Assembly (NCBI GenBank): GCA_934096235.1
Contig: CAKOLO010000002.1
Coordinates: 379,905 to 443,904, forward strand
Length of the DNA: 64,000 nucleotides
Source: an uncultured Bacilli bacterium
GTDB lineage: Bacteria > Bacillota_I > Bacilli_A > RF39 > UBA660
Direction of reading: 5' to 3'
Shown here: positions 17,243 through 24,557 of the stretch, piece by piece
Layout of the letters: each line of letters opens with the position of its first letter
How positions within the stretch are numbered: the first letter of the stretch is position 1
The notes under the pieces: model-generated
The model's input: the letters and a program-made list of their open reading frames with translations, nothing else
Told to the model about the DNA's origin: nothing
Databases searched by the model: none
Program-made: the position numbers and the translations under genes

Positions 17243-18133
17243 ATGGAATTAGTTATTATGGCTGCTGGTATGGGTAGTCGATTTGGTGGACTTAAACAAA
17301 TAGAACCTATACATAAGAATGGAGAATTTATTATTGATTATTCAATATATGATGCGATTAGATATGGTTTTGATAAAGTGGTATTTATAATTAAAAAAGA
17401 AAATTATGAAGTATTTAAGAGTACTATAGGAAATAGAATATCTGATAAAATAAATGTTGAATATGTTTTTCAAAATAATGATAATGTTCCGTTTGAATTA
17501 CCTAATGATAGAGTTAAACCATTAGGTACAGCACATGCGATATTATGTTGTAAAGACATAGTAAAAGATGATTTTTTAGTAATAAATTCAGATGATTTTT
17601 ATGGAAGAGATTCTTTTAGAGTAGCAAGTGAATATTTAAAGAGTAAACATAAGTCTAATGAATTTGGAATGGTTGGATATATAGTTAGTAATACTCTTAC
17701 AGAAAATGGTTCTGTTAAAAGAGGTGTATGTGAAGAAAAAGATGGATACATAATAAATTTAGTGGAAAGTAGTGTTGAAAAAATAAATGATAAAATAATT
17801 GCTAGTCCACTTGATGGAAGAGATAGTTTTGAAGTAAATGATAATACATTAGTATCTATGAATATGTTTATGTTTACACCTAAGATATTTGAGTTATTAG
17901 AGGATGACTTTTTAGAGTTTTATAAAAATAATGTTAATAACTTGTTAAAATGTGAATATTTAATACCTGAAGTAGTATGTAATAATATAAAGAAAAATAA
18001 AATAACTTTTAAAGCATTCAAGACTACTTCTAAGTGGATGGGAGTTACATATAAAGAAGATAAAGAAAGTATTGTTGAAGGCATTAATTCTTTAATAGAA
18101 AATGGTGAATATCCAGATAAGTTATGGCAGTAG
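17243..18133 (+). CDS. NTP-transferase-family nucleotidyltransferase
   Basis: 296 residues with a GT-A-type nucleotidyltransferase fold. The nucleotide loop MAAGMGSRFGGLKQ lies at residues 6-19, KPLGTAHAI at about 93, and the metal-binding NSDDFYGRD at about 115. Related to sugar-phosphate nucleotidylyltransferases, which make NDP-sugars for envelope polymers. It lacks the left-handed helix domain of GlmU. The sugar is unknown. A terminator begins in its last codons, ending this transcription unit. Confidence 0.82.
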   Translation: MELVIMAAGMGSRFGGLKQIEPIHKNGEFIIDYSIYDAIRYGFDKVVFIIKKENYEVFKSTIGNRISDKINVEYVFQNNDNVPFELPNDRVKPLGTAHAILCCKDIVKDDFLVINSDDFYGRDSFRVASEYLKSKHKSNEFGMVGYIVSNTLTENGSVKRGVCEEKDGYIINLVESSVEKINDKIIASPLDGRDSFEVNDNTLVSMNMFMFTPKIFELLEDDFLEFYKNNVNNLLKCEYLIPEVVCNNIKKNKITFKAFKTTSKWMGVTYKEDKESIVEGINSLIENGEYPDKLWQ

Positions 18134-18145
18134 TCATAACTTTTT
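18121..18145 (+). terminator. terminator upstream of the four-gene cassette
   Basis: GTTATG (18121-18126) pairs with CATAAC (18135-18140) and is followed by five T. It overlaps the stop of the nucleotidyltransferase gene. Confidence 0.65.
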
Positions 18146-18147
18146 GT

Positions 18148-18153
18148 TATAAT
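18148..18153 (+). promoter_or_regulatory. candidate cassette promoter (-10)
   Basis: Perfect TATAAT at 18148-18153, 17 bases before the ATG. No good -35 is seen (TGGCAG at the expected place), consistent with a regulated promoter. WYL-type control by the cassette's last gene is inference. Confidence 0.5.
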
Positions 18154-18169
18154 GAGATTGTGAGGTAAT

Positions 18170-18625
18170 ATGATAGTAAATTATAGTGATCAAGAAATAA
18201 TTAAAGGAAAGAAATTAATATTTTTAGCAGGACCCACTCCTAGAAAAGAAGAAATTGTGTCTTGGAGAAAAGAAGCAATAAAAATACTAAAAGAAAATAA
18301 TTTCGATGGTATAGTATATGTACCTGAATATTCTAGTATGAAACCAAGAGGTGATTATGAAGATCAAGTCATGTGGGAAAGAGAAGGCTTAATGAATTCA
18401 AGTGTTATAGTATTTTGGATTCCTAGAAGTCTTCCAGATATGCCAGCATTTACCACTAATGTTGAGTTTGGTTATTATATACATACTGGTAAAATATTAT
18501 ATGGAAGACCAGATGAATCAATTAAAAATAGATATTTAGATTGGTTATATGAACTTGATTATAAAAAGAAACCATATAATAATTTAGAAGAATTACTAAA
18601 GGAAGCTATTAAGAAAGTAGGATAA
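18170..18625 (+). CDS. nucleoside 2-deoxyribosyltransferase-like protein
   Basis: 151 residues with the nucleoside deoxyribosyltransferase-like Rossmann fold. Opening LIFLAGPTPRKEE holds the typical AGP phosphate/ribose loop, and VMWEREGLMNSSVIVFWIPR carries the family E-x-x-x-x-x-S/A-D/S-x-I-x-F pattern. TNVEFGYYIHTGK holds the conserved Glu that acts as nucleophile in characterised members (Glu about 102). Such proteins cleave or swap bases on deoxynucleosides; some relatives act on nucleotides in stress or defence. First gene of a tight four-gene unit. Confidence 0.82.
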   Translation: MIVNYSDQEIIKGKKLIFLAGPTPRKEEIVSWRKEAIKILKENNFDGIVYVPEYSSMKPRGDYEDQVMWEREGLMNSSVIVFWIPRSLPDMPAFTTNVEFGYYIHTGKILYGRPDESIKNRYLDWLYELDYKKKPYNNLEELLKEAIKKVG

Positions 18626-18627
18626 TT

Positions 18628-19032
18628 ATGGAAGTAGTAGGAACAATGTTTTTTAAAGATAGAAAATTATTAATAGATAAACCTAGAAAAAGAAATACTT
18701 ATCAAATGATAGGTGGAAGAGTTGAAGAAGGAGAAACGCCACTAAAGGCAGCTATAAGAGAATGTCATGAAGAGTTAAGTGATTCTTGTAAGTTTGATGA
18801 AGGTTTATTTGAACTTGTTATGGATTTTGATGAGATAGCTACTAGTGATGGAGTAACTAAAATACATTTTTATGTGTTTAAATATAATGGAGAACTTAAT
18901 GATGAACCTGTTACGGGAGAAGAAATAGAAAAATTCTTATGGTATCAAACTAGTGATGGCACTGATATATTATCAAATACATTAAAAAATGAAGTTGTTC
19001 CTTATGCATTAGAAAATGGTTATATAGATTAG
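18628..19032 (+). CDS. NUDIX hydrolase
   Basis: 134-residue single NUDIX domain. Box GGRVEEGETPLKAAIRECHE followed by EL fits Gx5Ex7REUxEE. MutT-type enzymes of this size hydrolyse oxidised or free nucleoside triphosphates or nucleotide sugars; the specificity cannot be read. Two bases separate it from the deoxyribosyltransferase-like gene and one from the next, so the three are co-translated. Confidence 0.88.
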   Translation: MEVVGTMFFKDRKLLIDKPRKRNTYQMIGGRVEEGETPLKAAIRECHEELSDSCKFDEGLFELVMDFDEIATSDGVTKIHFYVFKYNGELNDEPVTGEEIEKFLWYQTSDGTDILSNTLKNEVVPYALENGYID

Positions 19033-19033
19033 A

Positions 19034-19693
19034 ATGATAGAAGAATTAAATAAAAAATATGATAAATTACAGTTAAAATATGGGTCTAAGGAATTAGATT
19101 CTATTTATAATGGAGGGTGTACTAATAATCCAGATATATGCTTTGTATTTATGAATCCTACTCTTAGAAATATAGCTTCTTTAAAGACTTGGAAGGGTAG
19201 AAAGAGTCCTTGGATAGGTACTAAAAATATATGGTCATTATTTTATGAGTTAGGACTTTTAGATGAAGAAATATATAAAAAAATAAGAGAAATAAAAGGT
19301 AAAGATTGGACATATGAATTTGCTGATGAGGTATATGAGTGTGTTAGTAAGCATAAATATTTCATAACAAATTTAGGTAAATGTACACAAGTTGATGCGA
19401 GACCTTTAAAAGATGAAGTGTATCTTGAATATTTAAAACTTTTATATAAAGAATTTGAAATTATTAAACCTAAAGTAATAGTGTTATTTGGCAATCAAGT
19501 TAGTTCTATAGTTTTGGGTACTAAAGTATCAGTATCAGAGTGTAGACGTAAGATGTTTACATTGAAAGTTAAGAATCAAGAATATAAAGTTTATTCAGTA
19601 TACTATCCAGTTGGTAATGGTAGTTTTAATGCACCTAAAGCAATAGAAGATTTAAAATATATTATAAATGAAGTAAGAGGTTTATATGTCTAA
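19034..19693 (+). CDS. uracil-DNA-glycosylase-superfamily protein
   Basis: 219 residues with UDG-superfamily features. CFVFMNPTLRN (about 37) stands where the water-activating motif 1 lies, YFITNLGKC (about 113) follows, VIVLFGNQVSS (about 150) is the central strand, and VYYPVGNGSF (about 194) fills the place of motif 2 (HPS/HP-type) but with Tyr-Pro instead of His-Pro. The loss of the His may change or abolish glycosylase action. The 4Fe-4S cysteines of family 4 are not present. It may excise uracil or modified bases, or only bind them. Confidence 0.65.
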   Translation: MIEELNKKYDKLQLKYGSKELDSIYNGGCTNNPDICFVFMNPTLRNIASLKTWKGRKSPWIGTKNIWSLFYELGLLDEEIYKKIREIKGKDWTYEFADEVYECVSKHKYFITNLGKCTQVDARPLKDEVYLEYLKLLYKEFEIIKPKVIVLFGNQVSSIVLGTKVSVSECRRKMFTLKVKNQEYKVYSVYYPVGNGSFNAPKAIEDLKYIINEVRGLYV

Positions 19694-20288
19694 AGTATCT
19701 AATGTGTTAACAATGATAGAATTATTAAATACAGGACGTAAATATAGTATTAAAGAAATATCACAAGAACTTGAAGTAAGTGAAAGAATGATAAGAGTAT
19801 ATAAAGAAGAGTTAGATAAATGTGGAATATATGTTGATACTATAAAAGGTCCTTATGGTGGATATGTTTTAAATCAAAGTATAAGAATGCCTCTTAGAAA
19901 GTTTAATAAAAGTGATTCAGAATTACTTAGTAAATATATTGATTTTGAGAGTGATAAAGAATTAAAGAATAAATTATTGGTACTTCAAGATAAGATTAAA
20001 GGTGTTTATATAGGTAGTAAACAAGAAGAAAATGAACTTAATCTAAAAGATGAAACACTTAAAAAGTATAATGTTCTTACAAGAGCAATTAAAGAAAAAA
20101 GAAAAGTTAAGATAAAATATTATTCTTATGGTAAAGGAGAAAACGTAAGAGTAATAGATCCTGCGAATATGTTTTTATTTCAAGATGGTTGGTATTGTGC
20201 GGCTTTTTGTGAACTTAGAAAAGATATAAGACATTTTGAATTAAAAAGAATTATAGAATATGAATTATTAGATGAAAAATATGAATAG
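19686..20288 (+). CDS. HTH-WYL transcriptional regulator
   Basis: 200 residues. An N-terminal winged helix (1-65, SIKEISQELEVSERMIRVYKEEL) is followed by a linker and a WYL domain: VKIKYYSYGKGENVRVIDP and FLFQDGWYCAAFCE (WYL variant WYC), ending RHFELKRI. WYL proteins sense nucleic acids or nucleotides and often control DNA-damage and phage-defence genes. It is shorter than the usual 300-residue form, lacking the C-terminal extension. The start overlaps the UDG-like gene by eight bases, so it most likely regulates its own operon. Confidence 0.86.
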   Translation: MSKVSNVLTMIELLNTGRKYSIKEISQELEVSERMIRVYKEELDKCGIYVDTIKGPYGGYVLNQSIRMPLRKFNKSDSELLSKYIDFESDKELKNKLLVLQDKIKGVYIGSKQEENELNLKDETLKKYNVLTRAIKEKRKVKIKYYSYGKGENVRVIDPANMFLFQDGWYCAAFCELRKDIRHFELKRIIEYELLDEKYE

Positions 20289-20300
20289 AGACGAAATATT

Positions 20301-20340
20301 TCCTCTTTAAGTAGTAAGTTTTACTTAAGGAGGATTTTTT
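20301..20340 (+). terminator. terminator hairpin that also hides the next ribosome binding site
   Basis: TCCTCTTTAAGTA (20301-20313) pairs with TACTTAAGGAGGA (20322-20334), 13 pairs with one G-U, 8-base loop, then six T and directly the ATG of the next gene. The GGAGG ribosome site lies entirely in the 3' arm. The element thus ends the cassette transcript and, on read-through RNA, would block translation of the SIS gene. No promoter lies between. Confidence 0.75.
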
Positions 20341-21255
20341 ATGGAAAAGAATATGAAAGTTAATTTTGAATATTTGAAGGGAAGGATTGTAGATGCTTTT
20401 GATAATACTGATACTGAGTATATTAATTATGAACTATCTAAGTTAGATAAACCTACTCTTGTTAGTGGTGTTGGTGGTAGTAGCGTTGTTGGTGACTTTG
20501 GAACTAAAGTTTTAAGTACTAAAAATTCAATTATTACTAGAAATACTGAACCTAGGGATATGATTTTTATGAATAGTAGTGTTTACTCAAATATAGTTGC
20601 TTGTAGCTATGGAGGAAGTAACTATGGAGTAGAACTATCTTTTAATAATGAACTTAAGAAGTATTTGCTTTCTAGTAATAGAAATGAAGACGTGGTTAAT
20701 TTACAGTATAATACGACGATTGATAACGAAAGAAGTTTTATATCTTTAGGAGCTACTTTAATACCAGTTTCTATTCTTATTAATTATTATATGAATGGAG
20801 ATATGTCTTTTCTTGATGATATAGAAGAAAGGGTATTTTCATTTGATACAGAGTGTGATGTTTATGAAATATTTAGTGGTTATGATACAAGTGCTACAAG
20901 TAAATATTTAGAGAGTACTATGGTTGAGTCTGGTATAGGTGTACCTATAGTTCATGATAAATATTCATATTGTCATGGAAGAAGTACTATGTCTATTAAT
21001 AATAATAGTATAGCAATATTTTTAAATAGAAATAGTGAACTTGATAGATTATTACTTAGTGAGATTAGTAAATATTATAAAAGTATTATAGTTATAGATG
21101 GTAAATATAATGATATGATACTTGATGATTATCAAATGCTAGTACAAGCTATGTATTTGACTAAGTTTATTGCTGAAAGTAAAAGTAAAGATTTATCTAA
21201 AGTAGATTATAGTCCTTTATGTAAAAAGTTATATAAGTGTAGATTCAATAACTAA
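20341..21255 (+). CDS. SIS-domain-like protein, probable sugar-phosphate isomerase-like
   Basis: 304 residues. VSGVGGSSVVGDFGTKVL (about 41-58) resembles the SIS phosphosugar loop GxGxSxxxGxxxxxxL, and NIVACSYGGSNYGVE (about 82-96) resembles the second SIS loop with SYGG in place of SQSG. A second half contains DLYEIFSGYDTS-like and IVIDGKYNDMIL segments, possibly a second SIS lobe. Substrate unknown. Translation depends on opening the upstream hairpin. Confidence 0.55.
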   Translation: MEKNMKVNFEYLKGRIVDAFDNTDTEYINYELSKLDKPTLVSGVGGSSVVGDFGTKVLSTKNSIITRNTEPRDMIFMNSSVYSNIVACSYGGSNYGVELSFNNELKKYLLSSNRNEDVVNLQYNTTIDNERSFISLGATLIPVSILINYYMNGDMSFLDDIEERVFSFDTECDVYEIFSGYDTSATSKYLESTMVESGIGVPIVHDKYSYCHGRSTMSINNNSIAIFLNRNSELDRLLLSEISKYYKSIIVIDGKYNDMILDDYQMLVQAMYLTKFIAESKSKDLSKVDYSPLCKKLYKCRFNN

Positions 21256-21274
21256 TATACTTTGTAAATAAAAC

Positions 21275-21303
21275 TTGTTATTTTAATAGATGTGATATAT
21301 AAT
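21275..21303 (+). promoter_or_regulatory. promoter
   Basis: TTGTTA (21275-21280), 17-bp spacer, TATAAT (21298-21303). The predicted start of transcription near 21310 supports the ATG at 21325 over an upstream GTG at 21292, which lies inside the promoter. Confidence 0.7.
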
Positions 21304-21324
21304 ACATTTCAAGGTTGGTGGATT

Positions 21325-21672
21325 ATGTTTGAGAAAAGAATACAATATGGATATAAATATGAAAGTGATTTTGGAGTATTCTTGGTTAGAAGATTAGATG
21401 GTGAATCATTATGTTATGATATACCAGTTACTTTATTTAATACTATAATGATGGAATATGAAATAAAGACTGGAAATAGAATTCCAGTTGGATATGAACT
21501 TCGATGCGTTCATTATGATTCAGTATGTAGAAATGCTATTATAGATTTTAGGAGATTTAATTATACACAAGAAAAGATTGATGAAATAGTTAAAGGAATA
21601 GAAGAACAATATAGATTACCAAAAGAAGAGAAAAAGTGTAAAATATTAAGTAGAATTTTTAATAGAAAGTAA
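21325..21672 (+). CDS. hypothetical protein, 115 aa
   Basis: Not recognised. Small soluble basic protein, beginning MFEKRIQYGYKYESDFGVF, with Cys at several positions (SLCYD, LRCVHYDSVCRN) and a helical, charged C-terminus (KIDEIVKGIEEQYRLPKEEKK). No membrane segment. GGTTGGTGG precedes the ATG. Monocistronic, with its own promoter and terminator; last gene of the accessory block before prfB. Confidence 0.6.
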   Translation: MFEKRIQYGYKYESDFGVFLVRRLDGESLCYDIPVTLFNTIMMEYEIKTGNRIPVGYELRCVHYDSVCRNAIIDFRRFNYTQEKIDEIVKGIEEQYRLPKEEKKCKILSRIFNRK

Positions 21673-21692
21673 AAAACTTTCTATTTTCTTTT
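21661..21692 (+). terminator. terminator
   Basis: AATAGAAAG (21661-21669) pairs with CTTTCTATT (21677-21685), then TTCTTTT. The left arm is the end of the coding region. Confidence 0.75.
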
Positions 21693-21708
21693 AAAAAATA
21701 CACTTAAA

Positions 21709-21717
21709 TGATATAAT
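21709..21717 (+). promoter_or_regulatory. extended -10 promoter of prfB
   Basis: TGATATAAT at 21709-21717 is an extended -10 (TGnTATAAT). Transcription should begin about base 21724, the A of the prfB ATG, so the mRNA would have essentially no leader. Confidence 0.55.
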
Positions 21718-21723
21718 TTATGT

Positions 21724-22806
21724 ATGGAAACAAAAGATATAGAGAAAAAATTAAATGATTATTTGAATATTCTTAATGACATTGGTGTAAAGTTAGAAAT
21801 AGAAGTTAAGAATAAAAGAATAGAAGAATTAGAAAGTATTTCCTCTGATACTTCTTTTTGGAATGATATGGAAAGTGCTAAGAATGTTCTTAGTGAACTT
21901 AAAGGTCTTAAAGAAGTATGTAATAAATATAATAATCTTTATAGTTCAGTTAATACTTTGTTAGAGATGCTTGAATTAGAACTTAGTGATGAAGATATTG
22001 ATGGTGTACTTAGTGAAGTTAATGAAATAGAAAAATCTTTAGAAAAACTAAAACTATATGCTTTATTAAGTGGTGAATTTGATTCTAATAATGCATATGT
22101 TGAAATACATAGTGGTGCTGGTGGAACTGAAAGTAATGATTGGGCTAATATGTTACTTAGAATGTATACTAGATATTTTGATAAGAATGATTATAAATAT
22201 GAAATAATAAGTAGACAAGATGGTGAAGAAGTTGGTATTAAAGGATGTACTTTACTTGTGAAAGGATATTATGCTTTTGGGTATTTAAAGGGTGAAACTG
22301 GAGTACATAGACTTGTTAGAATAAGTCCTTTTGATAGTAATAGCCGTCGTCATACATCTTTTGCATCAGTACTTGTGACACCAGAAATAAATAAAAAATT
22401 AGAAGTAGAAATCAAAGAAAGTGACTTAAGAATAGATGTATATCGTTCTAGTGGATGTGGTGGTCAAGGAGTAAATACAACTGATTCAGCAGTTCGTATA
22501 ACACATATACCTACTGGTATAGTAACATCTTCTCAAATGGAAAGAAGTCAACTTAGAAATAAAGAAATAGCTCTTGAGATGTTAAAAAACAAATTATATA
22601 TTCTTAATCAAAAAGAATTTAATGATAAAATAAAAGACTTAAAAGGTGATGTGATGGATGTTAACTTTGGAAGTGCTGTTAGAAGTTATGTAATGTGTCC
22701 ATATACTTTAGTAAAAGATACTAGGACAAATTATGAAACATCAAACGTAGACAAAGTACTTGATGGAGATATACAAGAATTCTTAGAAGAATATCTTAAA
22801 TTATAG
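21724..22806 (+). CDS. prfB: peptide chain release factor 2
   Basis: Releases peptides at UGA and UAA. 360 residues. The RF2 codon-reading tripeptide SPF is in RISPFDSNSRRHTSF and the catalytic GGQ in SGCGGQGVNTTDS. The protein is read in one frame with no internal UGA, so the programmed +1 frameshift that controls RF2 in many bacteria is absent. No Shine-Dalgarno sequence precedes the ATG, and the promoter suggests a leaderless message. prfB before ftsE is the usual Firmicutes order. Confidence 0.96.
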   Translation: METKDIEKKLNDYLNILNDIGVKLEIEVKNKRIEELESISSDTSFWNDMESAKNVLSELKGLKEVCNKYNNLYSSVNTLLEMLELELSDEDIDGVLSEVNEIEKSLEKLKLYALLSGEFDSNNAYVEIHSGAGGTESNDWANMLLRMYTRYFDKNDYKYEIISRQDGEEVGIKGCTLLVKGYYAFGYLKGETGVHRLVRISPFDSNSRRHTSFASVLVTPEINKKLEVEIKESDLRIDVYRSSGCGGQGVNTTDSAVRITHIPTGIVTSSQMERSQLRNKEIALEMLKNKLYILNQKEFNDKIKDLKGDVMDVNFGSAVRSYVMCPYTLVKDTRTNYETSNVDKVLDGDIQEFLEEYLKL

Positions 22807-22826
22807 CAATCTTTGATTGCTTTTTG
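22806..22826 (+). terminator. prfB terminator
   Basis: GCAATC (22806-22811) pairs with GATTGC (22815-22820), then TTTTTG. Confidence 0.7.
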
Positions 22827-22927
22827 TTTACACTTTTTTATAATATTTTTTAGATTATAGAAAAAAATAAGGGAATTTGCTATAATTATATTGGAGTACA
22901 ATCTAATTTAAAGGAAAAAATTGTATT

Positions 22928-22955
22928 TTGACAATTAAAACATAAATAATATAAT
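22928..22955 (+). promoter_or_regulatory. ftsEX operon promoter
   Basis: Consensus TTGACA (22928-22933), 16-bp spacer, TATAAT (22950-22955). A second TATAAT at 22880-22885 with no clear -35 may be another start; the 75 bases between contain an imperfect ACAATC/ATTGT repeat. Confidence 0.75.
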
Positions 22956-22972
22956 ATTTAGTGGAGGAAAGA

Positions 22973-23671
22973 ATGCAACTAATAGAACTTAAAAATGTTT
23001 ATAAGAGATATCCTAATGGTGTTACTGCATTATGTGATGTTAATTTAGAGATATCTAAGGGTGAATTTGTATTTGTTATTGGTACTTCTGGAAGTGGTAA
23101 GAGTACATTAATAAAACTATTATATAGACAAGAGAAACCATCTCGTGGTGAAGTTTATGTTGGTGGAGTAAATGTGTCTAAACTAAGAAATGGTAAAGTG
23201 TATAAATTAAGACGTAAACTAGGAATAGTTTTTCAAGATTATAAGTTATTACCTAAATTAACTGTTTATGAAAATGTTGCTTTTGCATTAGAAGTATATG
23301 GTCTTAAGGAAACAGAAGTTAGAAAAAGAGCTATTAAAGCGATAGAACAAGTAGGTCTTAAAGATAAACTTAGAAGTTATCCTGATGAACTTTCTGGTGG
23401 TGAACAACAAAGAGTATCTATCGCAAGAGCTATAGTAAACGAACCTAAAGTGTTAATATGCGATGAACCTACTGGTAACTTGGATCCTGAAACTTCAATG
23501 GAAATTATGAAGGTTATAGATGGTATCAATAAAGACCTAGGTACAACTATTATAATGGCAACACATGATAAAGAAATAGTAAATAAGATGAAAAAGAGAG
23601 TAATAGTTATAGACAAAGGACTAGTAGCTAAAGATAGTCAGAAAGGAAAGTATAAGAGTGAAGGCATTTAG
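22973..23671 (+). CDS. ftsE: cell-division ABC transporter ATPase FtsE
   Basis: Cytoplasmic ATPase that powers FtsX to switch on a cell-wall hydrolase. 232 residues. Walker A GTSGSGKST (about 36-44), Q-loop VFQDYKLLP, signature LSGGEQQR, Walker B VLICDEPTGNLDP, H-loop ATHD. The LPKLTVYENV segment is typical of FtsE. The upstream GTG at 22961 overlaps the GGAGG site, so ATG 22973 is used. Overlaps ftsX by 14 bases. Confidence 0.96.
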   Translation: MQLIELKNVYKRYPNGVTALCDVNLEISKGEFVFVIGTSGSGKSTLIKLLYRQEKPSRGEVYVGGVNVSKLRNGKVYKLRRKLGIVFQDYKLLPKLTVYENVAFALEVYGLKETEVRKRAIKAIEQVGLKDKLRSYPDELSGGEQQRVSIARAIVNEPKVLICDEPTGNLDPETSMEIMKVIDGINKDLGTTIIMATHDKEIVNKMKKRVIVIDKGLVAKDSQKGKYKSEGI

Positions 23672-24557
23672 AATATTAAAAAGTAATATACAAGAGTCAT
23701 TTAAAGGCGTATTTCGTAACTTTTCATTATCACTTGCTAGCATCTCTTGTATAACAATAACATTAATATTAGTTGGTTTTAGTATTTTATTATCATATAA
23801 TGTTAATAATTTTACTAAACAAATAGAAAAAGATATGACGATAGTAGTATTCTTGGATAGAAAAACTACTACTACTGAAGTAGAAGCATTAGAGACAAGA
23901 ATTAAAAATACAGAAAATGTTATAGAAGTTAAATTTAATTCTAAAGAATCAGTTAGAAAAGAAATGCAAAAAGAGTCAGATGTATTTAATAGTATAATGT
24001 CTCAATATACAGAAGAAACTAATCCACTTCAAGATACATTCCTAGTAAAAGTAAATGATTTAACTACTATTGGAAATACAGCTGATGAAATAAAAAATAT
24101 GAATAATGTAGATATAGTTAAATATGGAGAAGGTTCTGTAGAAGAGCTAGTTAAGATATTTGCTATAGTGAAGAAAATTACATATGTAGTAGTAGTTGCT
24201 TTAATAATAGTAACTGCATTATTAATAAGTAATACTATTAAAATAACTATTCAATCAAGAAGAAGAGAAATAGAAATAAGAAGATTAGTAGGAGCTAGTA
24301 ACACATTTATTAGACAACCATTCTTCTTTGAAGGAATTATACTTGGATGTATAGGTTCAATATTACCAATAATTATTTGTTGTTATGGATATTACTATAT
24401 ATATAATAGACTTGGTGGACAACTATTTACAGCAATTATAAAGTTAGTTAAACCATCACAAGTAATATATTTAGTGTTAATTATATTATTATCAGTAGGA
24501 GTACTTGTAGGGGCATTCGGAAGCTATAGAGCAGTAAGGAAATACTTAAAGATATGA
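23658..24557 (+). CDS. ftsX: cell-division permease FtsX
   Basis: Membrane partner of FtsE that passes the ATPase motion to an extracellular hydrolase. 299 residues: cytoplasmic N-terminus, first membrane helix (about 27-48), a large outer loop (50-170), then three helices. RREIEIRRLVGASNTFIRQPF is the conserved cytoplasmic loop touching FtsE. GTG start with AGGAAAG upstream. Overlaps the peptidase gene by four bases. Confidence 0.94.
   Translation: MKAFRILKSNIQESFKGVFRNFSLSLASISCITITLILVGFSILLSYNVNNFTKQIEKDMTIVVFLDRKTTTTEVEALETRIKNTENVIEVKFNSKESVRKEMQKESDVFNSIMSQYTEETNPLQDTFLVKVNDLTTIGNTADEIKNMNNVDIVKYGEGSVEELVKIFAIVKKITYVVVVALIIVTALLISNTIKITIQSRRREIEIRRLVGASNTFIRQPFFFEGIILGCIGSILPIIICCYGYYYIYNRLGGQLFTAIIKLVKPSQVIYLVLIILLSVGVLVGAFGSYRAVRKYLKI

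Noticed and set aside
21724..21830. Programmed frameshift of prfB
   Set aside because: No in-frame UGA or CTTTGA slippery site; the gene is continuous.
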